Shown: piece by piece, positions 37,401 to 48,895 of the stretch
Numbering within the stretch: the stretch's first letter is position 1
Layout: every line of letters begins with the position of its first letter
Notes under the pieces: generated by a model
Databases searched by the model: none
What the model saw: the letters and a program-made list of their open reading frames with translations, nothing else
Told to the model about the DNA's origin: nothing
Translations under genes and position numbers: made by a program
Assembly (NCBI GenBank): GCA_964035545.1
Contig: OZ037770.1
Coordinates: forward strand, 6,126,229-6,190,228
Length of the DNA stretch: 64,000 nt
Origin: Bugula neritina
Taxonomy: Eukaryota; Bryozoa; Gymnolaemata; Cheilostomatida; Bugulidae
Reading direction: 5' to 3'

Positions 37401-38080
37401 CCCACGTCCTCTTCCTGGACGGAATGGAACCGGCCTAGCATTGACCCAGCTGGGAGCTCAATGGGCTCGGTAAAGGGGTTGACGCACTGCACTAAGACCT
37501 CCCCTCGCTCAGTTAGTCGATTTAAACTACTGGCGAGTTGGATCTTTTCGTGCGCGCTTTCAACGACCCCGAGCCTGGCTATCCGGTTGCTGTTCACTCG
37601 GCAGTGGATAGTAGCTCTGGAGCGTCCGGGTACGGTGCAGTTTCGAACTACCTGAACACCGCCCACCAGAGGACGCCCAAACTTATCCACACAGGCGAGT
37701 TCTCGCCCGCCCATCAGCACCACCGACTTACTGAAATCTATTCGGCACTGGTGTTGCTTCAAGAAGGGCATTCCGAGGATAGCCTCTTCCTCCAGTTGAC
37801 CTATGATAAAGGTCTCCTGTACAGCCTGATCTCGGACACGCCCAGGGAGCTCGATAATACCATAAAAGGGGATACATGACCCGTCTGCCAGGGTGCCATG
37901 TTCTCCAGTATACGGTCGTACTCTATCCCTGTCCCGGCGGGGCAGTGCCTCAAAGACTCTACGACTGAGAAGGTTGGTAGTACAACCGGAGTCGAGCAGG
38001 AAAGTGACGGCGTTGCCGGCCACCTTTCCGGGTAGGAAATAGCTCTCTCCATGTGGTTGTACTTTCACCCCCCCCCGCAT
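34430..38080 (-). CDS. pol: Gypsy pol polyprotein: protease, RT, RNase H, integrase
   Basis: 1216 codons without a stop. Order: aspartic protease (LLDSGCTTNL near residue 30), reverse transcriptase with VYLDDVIVIS (near 36690), RNase H (ILDTDASDQNVGAVL), HHCC zinc domain (HKQAHAGVK to CEICQ), integrase core with VAVDLVGP, HSDQGAQF and NGVVERNN (D, D and E candidates), then the basic C-terminal part (KPKFVGPYVV). All hallmark residues are present, so it looks functional. Gag is in a separate ORF upstream. The region between gag and this ATG (38080-38368) has no long frame in phase, and a frameshift or stop bypass would be needed for fusion with gag. Confidence 0.92.
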   Translation of the reverse strand: MRGGVKVQPHGESYFLPGKVAGNAVTFLLDSGCTTNLLSRRVFEALPRRDRDRVRPYTGEHGTLADGSCIPFYGIIELPGRVRDQAVQETFIIGQLEEEAILGMPFLKQHQCRIDFSKSVVLMGGRELACVDKFGRPLVGGVQVVRNCTVPGRSRATIHCRVNSNRIARLGVVESAHEKIQLASSLNRLTERGEVLVQCVNPFTEPIELPAGSMLGRFHSVQEEDVGPSLGDATEAPPRHPTQGRGAVPTHLRELYETASGGCASNRERQAMAKLLRDYGDVFSSGEHDVGLTGIVRHEIPLTAGTVPVRQPTRRLGPEKEKEVSRQVRDLLDRGLIEPAHSAWSSPVVLVRKKDGSWRFCVNYRKLNSVTIQDAYPLPRIDESLDALAGSKYFSTLDLLSGYWQVPLSPDAQEKAAFITRDGLWKWKVLPFGLTSAPATFQRLMEQVLSGLHWKTLLVYLDDVIVISPDFETHVSRLQEVFERLRGAGLKLKPSKCALLQPEVKYLGHVVGRNGVATDPEKVRAVEDWVTPQDLTGLRAFLGLVGYYRQYIPDFAGIAQPLNRLTAKGVTWQWTPVEQEAFDRLKGCLLTAPILAYPDPTLEYILDTDASDQNVGAVLSQVQEGREVVVAYYSKSLSPAERNYCTTRKELLAVIKSVKHFRPYLYGRKFRLRTDHASLIWLCRRAEPSSQVARWLEILAEFSYRIEHRPGKRHSNADGLSRRPDGGCKQCLNIERRDGGPPRCELETLAHHGAPFDWDQGQLRQRVDESPEDVQNLRANPVLAGNVRELKKLQEELPGVVADIYRAKREGRRPSEERIRQGCAEFRLYCQRWDSLRIGQDGLLTISLAASGRHPERKRVVCPTAIRRELIWDTHKQAHAGVKRVISKLRLRWYWPQMERDVRLRVKQCEICQASKHSRPPGEAGRRRLYAGRPWQVVAVDLVGPMPLTPRGNNWILVLTDHFTRWADALAIPDASAPTVARALDQHVFCYFGLPEQIHSDQGAQFQSQLMSDLCHLWGVNQSRTTPYHPQGNGVVERNNRMLGDALRSLLLGRGQEEWDTVLPQVMRAYRSTPHTSTGETPNLLMLGRETRVPDHLTYHVPEQDNSVHEYASELVERMKAAHDILRQQQWKVRHEDSDEPPLYQKGDKVWMVNYRRRRGQADKLKPKFVGPYVVVEAMPNHTYKIERSGQVSIQNESRLKPYWASPDGVGEAPRC

Positions 38081-38368
38081 GTGCTGTCCTGGGTTGACAG
38101 GACGGCGGGGGTTTCACCCGTGGTTTACGGGGCTTCCGGCGGCGAGGTTGGTGCCGGCGGGGTTTGGGCCTCTCCACTGGGCCTTCTGGCTCCATTTCAG
38201 TGGCGGGCTCCTCCTCCCGAGGTAACCGGTGAAACCGGTTAGCGAGTGGCAGGGAGAAGGTACTGGGCCGTTGTGCGGGCCTACTAGTCCTGCGTGGTAC
38301 CTGCCACTCGGGTGGAATGTTCCGCCGTGTCCGTACGGACAGACGACGGCGCGTTCCACCATACTCCT

Positions 38369-39235
38369 TTAGTTGCGGCCCGCGGGGAGGGAGTGTGTCC
38401 GCGGGCCGTGACAGTTTAACGGCCCCTGGTATTGGGGTCGTCCTTTCTGTCCCTGGTCTTGATCAGCGCTACTCCAGCCCTGCCCCACAGGTGTTGGGGG
38501 CATCCGCAAGGCTTGACCGGGGCCAGCACCGGCCAGAATGGTTACCAATTGTCCCAGCATCTCTACCATACGGTCCACTTCGGCTTCCAGCGGGAGGGCT
38601 TCGGAGCCTGTCGTAGCCCTGGCAGCGCTGACTCCAACTACTGGTGGGTTCCTTTGTGCTCGATGCATTTGGGTAGCCAACAGGTAAGCTTCTCCAGCCT
38701 TCAGGGCATCCTCTATTCTGGTTATCCCTTTAGCTCGTAAGTGATGGTCTAGGCCCAGGTCGTTTAGGGACTGGACAAAGGCGTCATAGGTGTAACGCTC
38801 TTGGTGTTGTGCTGGCAGATCGCTATATGCAATCTGCGCCAGCTTCTTCACCGTCGCGGCATGTTCTTGCAGCGAGGTCCGCGGGGTGCGGCACAATCTC
38901 TCCAGCTTGGTCCTAGCGTCTATGACGGAGGTGCCAAAACGGGCCCGCAGCGCAGCCAGTATGCCGTCTACGTCCGTTCCCACTCCGTACGGCTTGGCTT
39001 GCTCCGTCACCGCTCTCCGCAGTTGAATAAGGGCCACTCTAGGCGGCCATTGAGCAACTTCCATTACCTCTCTAAATTCTTGTATAAATTGTTCGACATC
39101 TTCCGACCCAGTAAAGGTGGGAGCTTTCAAGCAATGTCTATAAGCTTCTTCTCCTTCACGATTCACAGGATTAACAGCATTTCTACGCTCACCTTCTACT
39201 GGGGGTGGTTGCATTCTAGCATTTTCAGTCTCCAT
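38369..39235 (-). CDS. gag: Gypsy gag, without a visible CCHC knuckle
   Basis: 288 codons. The capsid-like part has FTGSEDVEQFIQEF, LRARFG, LQEHAATVKKLAQIAYSDLP and YTYDAFVQSLNDLGLDHHL. The same blocks occur in the gag at 62721-61639. That second copy continues into a CCHC zinc knuckle (CWECGRPGHFQRYC), whereas here the frame runs from the capsid end to a stop without it. The knuckle may have been deleted in this copy, or the frame shifted. Confidence 0.8.
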   Translation of the reverse strand: METENARMQPPPVEGERRNAVNPVNREGEEAYRHCLKAPTFTGSEDVEQFIQEFREVMEVAQWPPRVALIQLRRAVTEQAKPYGVGTDVDGILAALRARFGTSVIDARTKLERLCRTPRTSLQEHAATVKKLAQIAYSDLPAQHQERYTYDAFVQSLNDLGLDHHLRAKGITRIEDALKAGEAYLLATQMHRAQRNPPVVGVSAARATTGSEALPLEAEVDRMVEMLGQLVTILAGAGPGQALRMPPTPVGQGWSSADQDQGQKGRPQYQGPLNCHGPRTHSLPAGRN

Positions 39236-39268
39236 CTTTGATATACACTATCCCACCGCTGCCACCAC

Positions 39269-39572
39269 TGTTATAGTTTTCAGATTTAAGGTTGATGTGC
39301 CACCAAGAGAGTCTATTTATCACTAGAGAAACTTCACCAGTTAAGTCGAGTAGATATCGTTATATTTAATACAAGAATACATAATAAAATCCAATGTACA
39401 ACAGTAGTGATACGCACGTCTATTTAATTTACAGCACTATCCTCAACTGAGCTAGTAGCGCGAAGCGGCTACTATTACTTAACAAACAGCTTAGCTAATT
39501 GGCTAATACATTGTTCCAGGTCAATACGCAACCTTGCGTATTGTGTTGCTGGTAGCTCCACGAGCCACCACA
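39269..39572 (-). repeat. 5' LTR of the 7.4 kb Gypsy element
   Basis: 304 bp, TG...CA. The primer-site region lies immediately inside on the minus strand. It should hold the promoter for the minus-strand transcript. Confidence 0.9.
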
Positions 39573-39576
39573 TTAT

Positions 39577-42500
39577 TATATTAAATATAATATTTATTAT
39601 ATTATTATTGAATATATTATTTCATTAGAAAATAGGTTGCAGCTTAGCATGATTAAAATTCAGTAAAAATTAGTTTACCAACAGCAAACATGCATGCGTC
39701 TTGTCAACATTCAATTCGTAGTGCCATAGCGAAGCCAGATTATTGGTAGTACGACTACTAGAACTACTACTACTACTAGTGATGGATTACAGATCCTTGG
39801 CGATTTTAGCTGTGAGTGACCTTCACCTCACATTCTCGTCATGTGCGCGGCATAAGACTAAGTAGAGGGTATAAAGCACTGAGCTGGAAAAGAAATAATA
39901 TATTTTAATTATAGGTAATACTAATAGTAATATAATTTATGGTAATATATAGGTAATATTATTGAGTTCTTTGGTATGGAGTATAGACCTATCACTGATA
40001 GTATCAGTATCAACTACCACTTACGTACTACTTCAACTTATAACTTACCTTCAACTCAAACTGCTTGGAATCATTTGTCTTTGATCATATTGATATTCAT
40101 ATTGGCATTGTCATTGTGATTGTAATAACTATTAATATTTTTAGTTCAACATCAATGCCGAACATATTGTAATAACTAATAGTAATAAGATAATCATAAG
40201 GCTGATATATTTTGCTAATACTAATACTAATAGTAATACTAATAGTTATAGTAATTCAGTGTCACTCTCACTCTGGTGGAGTGAGACTCAGAGTTAGAGA
40301 CAGAGTGAGTCCGAGTAAGTCTGAGTGTTGGTAATAGTAATAGTCATATAAATTTAAATTATATTTACTTATTTCTAGCAATCACAATGGCAATAGTTAT
40401 AGTAACTTTCACTTACTCTTAAATCATTGAACCTGAACTAAAAGTAAAATTAAGCATTATGATTATCATTATGATTATACCTATGATTTTATTATGTTTA
40501 AATTAAAAATCAATATCATGATAATATCATAGTGATAGACATATTATTGATAAATTATAATATAAAAGTAATTTGATAAATTATACATTGATTTTGAATT
40601 AAGGTGATACTGATACTAGACCCGTACTGAAAGTGATAGTAATAGTAATAGTCATAGTCATATAAATTTAAGTTATATTTACTTATTACCGGCAATCACA
40701 ATGGCAATAGTAACTTAAACTGTAACAGTAATGGTATGGGTATGTTTGAAATTGTCACTATCAATATTGCTATGAATCAAAATATAATGCTATCATACCA
40801 ATAATTTAAAATAGTATTACAAAGCTTCAGTAGCAACTTTTACTTGTACCAGTTTGGAATTTTGAATTATACATATTCTTAGTTGAAGTCTTCAAGTTTA
40901 TTGTCAAAATGAACTTGAAATTAAAGACTTAGTAGTAAAAATTAAACTAAGACTGACTGTAAGTGACTAAAATTAAAAATAAGTAGTTTTGAATATCGAT
41001 TTAGTATTTTTCTTACTCTTTGTCTTAAAATTGACTTTTATTTTGCACCTACTCCTGGTCAATGATTCTTTTTTCTATTTATATTACTATTGCTATTAGT
41101 ATAATTGACTTAAATTTAATAATAGATATGATTATATCTTTATAAATGTGATATTTGATTTTATGAATAGTAATTCGAAAACTCTTTGGTATTATTTATT
41201 TTTGATCATTGTAGTTATTATCATTATATTTGTATAATAATTATGATTATCAAATTCAATATCGATATTTGTATTATGGTATGGATATCTGCCTCCATCC
41301 CATGTTCTGTTTTGCAGTGCCTTTTTACATTCACGTCTAGGTTCACATTGCGATGGTCATACTGATAGCACTTGGGGACAGTGATGAGCATAATGATTAT
41401 CACTAATATTAAGATTATCGTTATTAGGATTTAGAATAATTTAATAAACAAGCAACTTAAAACAAATGTTTTTACTAATATACATATTATTTACTAATAT
41501 AAATATACTACTATGAATATTATAATTATTATACTTTACAATTCAAAGTAAGATAATCATAATACGAACTGGTAAAACTAAATATAAAGTAAATGTAATA
41601 ATAATAATAGTAGTTATCCATTCCCCTTTGGTTTCACATACTAATAATTGGAAACCTCTGTCCTAATATTATTTCTATTAATATTGCTCAAAGTTTGGCC
41701 CCTATTTAATTTTATAGTTCACTCACCAGCTACATAATTTTATTAAAATACATGTGGTATTGGTTATAGTACTAGTGAAACTTGAAGTTGAATAGCATGC
41801 TTATTACTCACTGCTCTTTGCTTACATTATTAGGGTTACTCTTTAGTCTTAGAGATACCCTAACATAAACTTGAAAGCTGGAGGTAGTACTAGTCTAGTG
41901 CTGTGTTAATCCTACACTGTTGACTTATCAACACTGTGACTATAATTATGACTCCTAAGTCAAAGTCATTTTCATATAGTAGTAATCACTATGACAGACT
42001 GAAAGTCAGGAAGACTAAATATAATGGTAAAGTGTGTAAGAATAAATCATACTTAATCAATTACTTTTAGTTTTGTTACCAGTGTTGGGTCAACTTTCAG
42101 AATAAAGAATAAATATAATTATAAAGATAAATGGATAAAAATTCCAATCATGGTTTAATGTGCCTATTTTAAGCTGTTAATTTAATTACTATAATATAAG
42201 TGCTCAAAATACAACTTTTGATTTTCATAATTATGTTTTAATTTAATACAGATACCATAGTATCATATACAGTAGAATCAGTTGTATCTTATTTAATAAT
42301 GAAGTAACTTATTGGAGCTTTCACAGTTATTAATTATTTACTTGTTAGTCTTTGAACTGGGACAATGTTTGAAACTTGAAGTAGAATGAAGTTTGATTTC
42401 AGTTACCGCAATGGTATCTGCAGTCACAATAGGAATACGCATATAACTATGTTTATATTTGTGAAAAATATATAGTCAAAACTAGATAAGGTAATAGTAA

Positions 42501-43680
42501 TTATAATTGGTTTCACTTTTAATATATTCCTATAAACTGGAAAATAGACAGAAGCATTTAATCATGAAAGTAAACCTAGTGGAAGTAAATCAATTCACTA
42601 AGTATAGTAAAATATTTACTATTCAGTAAGTTTATTTACTTTAGTTAAAATTTGTACTTGATTATTTCTGTCGGTTTTTCAGTTGATTTTTCTACCTTTT
42701 GCTATAGCATATCAAACTACCACAAAGTCATGCTTCCGTATTACAATTATAAACATAGTGTTACTGTGTAATGTTATAGTAATGTAGTAGTAATATTTGG
42801 ATCATTGTAAGTATTTCTGTTGTTGTACTGATTGATAAATATTTTTTAGCTTGCATGGATATTTGCAACGATCAAGATGTCATTTGAACCTGGACTGGAA
42901 TAAAGATGGCAAATCGAGAAGCTAGCTACAATTATTCTGCAGAAAGAAACTTGGTAAGCAAAAATAAGCTGCAGCATTAAGCAGTAAGCAATATGACGAT
43001 GAACTTTGCTTGATTTTGATTGACCTTAAAATATCTGGTCACCTTTCACCAACGTGGTCCTGCGCGGGTGGCGGGTGACCTTAAAATGTCTGTTGCACGT
43101 AAAATAAATTTTGTGACAGTCAAAAGTATGCTGATCTTTTTCGTATTTCAGTGCATCAGTGTTTTAGCTTAAGAGCTGAACCCAACAATTATGATCTAAA
43201 GCTGTTTTTTACTAGAAAGTGATTTTACTGTCTTTTTGATTATTCTTGGTTTTTCAGCTTGATGAATTGAATAAATGGATTTGATTTCGGGTATTATGTA
43301 ATGGATGAAAGAAATTTTTCTTAAATTTGTACTGAGCAATTTTTGCTATTGCTATGATGTTTAGTGATAAAATTGCACCCTTAATAACCCTGAAAATTAT
43401 CATTACTAGCATTTGTTTATGTTCATTTTTAGGAAATTAAAATGAAGACACAACTCACCGATGCTATCTCACTGTGCCTGCATGCAGTTTATCTAAAAAG
43501 GTACTCCTATTAGCTGGCTCTTGCCCAATACCTGGTTGTCTCTGTAACTATTTTTTGTTCGCAGATGAGTTTTTTGAACTTGACATTTTATTGATTTTGA
43601 AAGTTATAGTGAGCTTTGAACTTGCTAGCATCGTTTTTAAAGACTTGCTGCAGTTTTTATCAACATTTTTTAAGTCAATG
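39577..43680. other. gene-free, very AT-rich stretch with scattered TAATAG-type repeats
   Basis: No exon, RNA gene or long open frame can be supported. The sequence drifts through runs of TAATACTAATAG and AGTAATAGTCAT. A block of about 60 bp (GTCATATAAATTTAA through GCAATCACAATGGCAATAG) is present twice in direct orientation, at about 40343-40400 and 40650-40712. Confidence 0.6.
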
Positions 43681-43689
43681 GTGTTAGTC

Positions 43690-43965
43690 TGGAAGCTCTC
43701 TCACTCCTCTCTCTGTCTCTTTCTCCCACACCTTCCACTCAACCTCTCTCTCTTTCTCTCCCTCTCTCCCACCCTTCCTCTCTCCCACCCTCCCTCTCTC
43801 CCACCCTCTGTCTCTCCCACCTTCTCTCTCTCCTAACCTTTCTCTCCTCTCTTTTCCACTATCTCTCTGACTCTCTCCCTTTTTCTCTTCTACCCATCTC
43901 TCTTCCATCCTCTCTCCTAACCTTTCTCTCCCACCCCCCTCTCCCACTCTCTTTCTCTCTCTAGT
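43690..43965. repeat. CT-rich low-complexity tract
   Basis: CTCTCTCCCACC-like units over about 275 bp. They create long but meaningless open frames on both strands. Confidence 0.9.
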
Positions 43966-46900
43966 TTGCATGGCTTTACCCAATTTTGGTTTATTTTTTA
44001 TTTTGTTTCAGAGTATCCAAATGGAAAGCTAAAATTTATTTAATATATATTATACCAAATTGAGCTTTACATATAATATCAAATAAATGCTGTGTTTTGT
44101 TAAAATCAATGTTTGCAACTTTGTAGTATATTCAAATTCATAATTTATTTGTAGAGTCACACAACAAGACACTACTCTGACACACTCACAAGTTGCCACT
44201 GATCCAGCAGTATAGATGATTGTTTTCTCCACTGGCTATGCTGTCACGCTTTACTGATGTGGTGTTTGAAACAAACCAATTGTTTGCCTACGCAGACTAG
44301 GGTGAGAAAAAAAGTGAAAAATGAAAGCTGTTTTTAATACCAACTACAATTAGTTTTTATTGAATGAAAAACAAAGTGAAATCATTAGTTATCAGTTAAA
44401 TGACTAAATCACTGTTTATAAAGATGAAACACAAATAATCTTATAATATGCTAATGAAATTTGGCTTTCAAATAGCTTTTTTCTGTATATTTGTCGAGGA
44501 AGTTTATCTTCAACAAAACTTCGTAGCTGTTGAATATGTGGAGAGTATTTTATGTTGCATAAATTTATAGAGTAAAAGGTTCTAATCAAAATTTTTCAAC
44601 TTGGCTCATCTACGGTTTAAAAGTGTGAGTCACCCTTCACACTAGAGTTTTATAAAGTTTTAATGAATGTGCAGTATTTCATAAAATATTGTGTGTCTCG
44701 TAAATTTAGCTATTTATACCTTTTCAGTGAGATTGGAGTAAACACACCTCAAAATTCACATCTGGTATCACATTGATTTATCGCAAGTCAAAGTACACCT
44801 ACTATATACTAACTCGTCCTTCCTTAATACCTGCTTGCTTTTGCACTTCTATAACTCATTTCATATACCTAACTTTCTCTTGCAGATGAATTACATCTTT
44901 TAATTTGTAAAAGCCTTAAATATCATGAAATTAATGAGGTTTAAACCGTGGCCACACTAACTATTGATGCGTTTATTGATGGGTCAAATTACACGAAAAT
45001 ATTGTCTCTTTCTTTTTAGTTTCACCTAAAGTATTACATACTATTGATGGAGGCTTTGCTGAAGTTTTTGGGTGATGATTTGTCAATAATTTTCCAGAGA
45101 AGATGATGCCACGATGGCTGGCATCATTATGCAATTTCCAAATTTCTTTCGGCTTTGCTCTAGTGAAAATGTTGGAAAACAATCAACAAAAAGGTTTGTA
45201 CCATAAACAAAGTTATTGTGTGCATGTTGCCAAAGCATAAAGTGTGCTGGACATTTTTAAGTTTCTGTTGAGTTGCGTTTATGCTTTTCCTGCATGAAAA
45301 AAGTTCCAGTTTCAGGTAATATCACTAGCGGAGTGCCCACCTATATTTTAAATCATATTGATGCATAAGTTCTTTTTGTAATATTAAATGTATAACTTGC
45401 TTAATTGCTATTTAATGCCCTTTGAAGTTTCCAACTGTAATTAATTAGTTGATTTGGCAGCATGGTATATCGATGATTGATGAAGGCAGCCGATATAATT
45501 ATAAGCATAAATATCTATATCTACATGAAGATGTCACTCCCAATGATTGTTATTCTGAAATCAGCTGATTAAGTTATCACAAACTAGACATTTTGACCAG
45601 CGGCTTTTACAATGCAACTCGGTGAAATTTCAGACCTAGATTAATTGAATTTCTTACTGAAAATCGTGAAGGTATTAAAGTTTAAAGTGAAAGTTTAAAG
45701 GGTCATCTCTCTGCGAATTCTAATAGCATGGTGCCAATTAGACTTGAAAAAAATTCAAGGCACTATAAAGCACTAAGCCCATTCTTACAAGTAGTTTCAA
45801 AGTGCACTGGAATTTCAGTTTACTTGTCATTGTATAGAATCCTGATCTACACTATATAGCATTCACTATTGCCTGCTTCTTCTAAGCATCTATAATGTAT
45901 TAACTACAGTTTGCTTTGAGAAGTGAATTTCTACTTGGTATTTTTTCCTTATCGTTCTGTTGTTTGCCAGTAGTCTTAATTTAATGGATTTTCCCTTTTC
46001 AAAAGTGGTTGTGACAATCAAACACATCATGCAGCCTGCAACTACACAATCAGTCAGTAATTTCTTCCATTAAAGTAGCTCTTCTGGTTACTCTTGCTCA
46101 CCTAAAAGCCTGAGCCTCATTCAAATTGCAAGTTTTTAGAGTTGTTAATTTTTCATGCAGTCTTTCATTTTTTTTGGTTAGGCACAAAATTAGTATTCAC
46201 TAGACCTAATATTTCATCTGCATGTATGCCTATTGTTTGTTCATTAAAGAAAAACCTCTGCTGAATATTGAACTAATAATGAAAATGAATTCCCTAAACT
46301 AAAAGTAGCAGTGTGATTTTGGTATTACAATTAGTTGTTAGCATAGAGTCAAGTTATTGACAGGAATTTTCAAATTGAAATGAATGAATTTCATTGTAAG
46401 TCAGCAAGATTTAGTCTAAGTAAACATAGCATTACATCGTGTTTTATTTAGCATTTGTAGAAGGCAGCATATATTTAAAGGATTATTGTAAACTTAAATG
46501 TAATTTTAAGTACTTTCCATGTTTGTTATTGTAGATGGTCTTGTTCTTTGGAATGGATGTGACAACTCCTTGTGTCAAACTTAACTGATTGACTACTGAA
46601 TCCCAATCATATGTTTTGCCAAAAAATGTGAAAATGGAGTGCATGTCTACTTTATTTGAGAAAATATTAAAAATACTTTTGAAACTTCATCTAGCCAAAC
46701 AATACAACAGTTTCATTTTATTAAAAAATATCATTTGCCCAAAATGTATTATGTAATCGAACAATTTCTAGAAAAAAAGTGCTTTCCTCCAGTTTTGCTA
46801 ATGAATTACATATTTCATTACATGCTTGTCTTTATAATTTTATTAATTGTTTTTTCTGGTGAGTCAATTAAAGTCAATTCAACCTAGAAAAGTCTGAATT

Positions 46901-47935
46901 TCAGACTTAATTTCAAGCTAGAATATTCACATTTTTAGGTCTGCGTTTGCAAACATTGTTGTGTTACTTTACTTTTATATTTTTTGAAATAAATATTTTT
47001 TTAGCTTGTGCCTATTCATGGTTAGAATAGTATAATAATATTTAACTTTTCTTCAATTTTAATAGATGAAAATGTTGATCAGTTGGAGTATTCAGTTTAG
47101 CTGAATTTTACTTGCTTCTGCCAGAACAATCTTTTGGAGTTGTCTGCCCTTTCTTTAGGTAATATTTTGACCTATGGTAAACGCAATAATTATAACTTTT
47201 TAAAGATGCTTGTGAACCTAACAATATAGCATAACTATCAAACCACATTATTTATTCAATATATGCATAAAATTTAGCCGATAATCTGCCACCCAATGAG
47301 CTCGAAAAGATATTAGAATTCTAGCTCAGTGCTGCCATCAATGTAGATATTTATAATGATATAAAGCCAAAACTCATTATTTATAATGATATAAAGCCAA
47401 AACTCATTTTTTCATGAAATTATCTAACCATTCCTGACAAAAAATAGAGATAATAACTCCAAAGTTGGTCAGTTGAAACCACAGCAATAATACTTTCATC
47501 TTTATAATTGTCCGGTTTAATTTTATACCAAGCCCCAATAAGTACATATCACTATGACAACACAGCCTAAGCACCTCCAATGCAAGAAATTTAGTATTGT
47601 GGTGCTACAAATCCTCCAGTTACAAATGAGTAGAGCTTTCATGATTATTGGTCTACCATAATGTTTATTTAGTTTTAAGGACTAGCATAGATGCTATTAT
47701 ATGTGGGAGGTATTTGAAAAGCTTCCAACTCCATCTTCAACTACGGGCTATTATAATTATGCCGATAAACGAGATACTACACTCAGACTGCCCTGTTATA
47801 GTACTATGATTGGCTACTGCAAAATTTTTGCCGATAGACAACATTTAATTATCATGTAATGTATCTCGTATTGGTACATAAGTGTTATGTCTGAGGACGA
47901 GATACTGTGAAATTATGCCCTGCACAATTAATATG
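43966..47935. other. gene-free stretch before paralogue 2
   Basis: No convincing exon. It contains a mariner remnant (about 44965-45200) and a 32-bp unit present twice in tandem at about 47345-47407 (TTTATAATGATATAAAGCCA and continuing). Upstream LRR exons of paralogue 2 were looked for here and not recognised. Confidence 0.5.
44965..45200 (-). pseudogene. decayed mariner-type transposase fragment
   Basis: The minus strand reads KEIWKLHNDASHRGIIFSGK, then LTNHHPKTSAKPPS. This parallels the mariner block with WxxHHDNAPxH, FLxxN and PPYSPDLAPCD, though the catalytic Asp and the SPDLAP motif have decayed. About 65 codons remain. No TIRs were found near it. Confidence 0.45.
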
Positions 47936-47939
47936 ACAG

Positions 47940-48700
47940 TACCCTCACCTATTGCCTTTATGTCTTGCTTGGGTAGTGGGTGACTGCCAGAGGCCTAGCT
48001 TAAATAAACTTTTCTACATAACTCTATCCTGAGGGTCTTCTTCGTTGAGAAAACAGAATTGGTTATTTTTCCTGATTGCGTCCTGCTGACTACGCTATGA
48101 GCATCTCGATTTCTCTTTACTCTAACTCTCATCACATGTACTCTTCTCATGTCATCTCTATTCTTTCTTTTATATATATGTGCAAATACTACCTAATGCT
48201 CTCGCTGGTTTAGTCATCTTTAAGATTGATTCTCGCTTACGCTACGCTAAAACTTTCAGCAAGGTAATCGGTCAATGCAATGGCCAAGGTTTCCGCTCGA
48301 TACAGTAGAACTGGTAATATTACTGTCTTGTGAATAATCATCTTTAGTTTCTTTCGAACATTATTGTCAGCTCTCTTCATTTCTCCTTTATTGTCTCATA
48401 TTACCCCAGTCAGTTTTCTCCATTTATCCTAGGTGTTGCCAATGCGCACCTGTACCTCTACATTTTGTTTCCTGGTGAATTGTATTCTCCAGGTATTTGA
48501 ATGTGGTTTTTGAAAAAAAGTTCAATGTTCAGATCTATTGTATTCCATTATTCTCGTGTCAATGCAGATTTTTCTGGTAATAGGCACACAGTTTTATACC
48601 TGCTAACTTTTAGGCCGGCACCCTCTAATATCATTTTCCAGTCTTCCAATACTTATTCTATGTTTTCTCTACTCTCAACACACAACACTAATTTACATAT
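47940..48700 (-). mobile_element. antisense LINE RT remnant upstream of paralogue 2
   Basis: The minus strand gives LEDWK, GAGLKVSRYKT, KWRKLTGVI and PVLLYRAETLA with stops between. It is the counterpart of 255-940, in the same place and orientation relative to the gene. Collinearity with copy 1 begins about here. Confidence 0.65.
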
Positions 48701-48895
48701 AGTATATATATAATATGATGATTGTGGCTTATATGTACTTGTTTTCTGTAGCTACCATAAGGCTGATTGCTAGATGGTTAAAAGTGTTTCATATGAGCTT
48801 ACTATAGTCACTATCACACAATACTATTTTGCCTAATTATTGTATACCAACTACCTCTAGTTTATGCTGGTAATAGAAATATAATATTTTATTAG

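Larger units (their letters stand above)
32135..39572 (-). mobile_element. near-intact Ty3/Gypsy LTR retrotransposon (7438 bp)
   Basis: Two 304-bp LTRs (32135-32438 and 39269-39572) begin TG and end CA. They differ at about three positions seen by eye. TTAT flanks both sides (32131-32134 and 39573-39576). On the minus strand, a TGGCAGCGGTGGGAT primer-site region follows the 5' LTR (39251-39268) and a purine run precedes the 3' LTR (about 32439-32452). Order on the minus strand: gag, pol (PR-RT-RNase H-IN), a proline-rich ORF, a zinc-finger ORF, LTR. The coding part is much GC-richer than the host DNA. The extra ORFs occupy the position of env but have no membrane segments. Confidence 0.92.

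Noticed and set aside
33991-39241. Many long plus-strand frames across the 7.4 kb element
   Set aside because: They are shadows of the GC-rich minus-strand gag and pol genes. No domain is recognisable in them.
43474-43983. Open frames on both strands over the CT tract
   Set aside because: They consist of low-complexity Ser/Leu/Pro or Arg/Glu/Gly runs from a CTCTCCC repeat.
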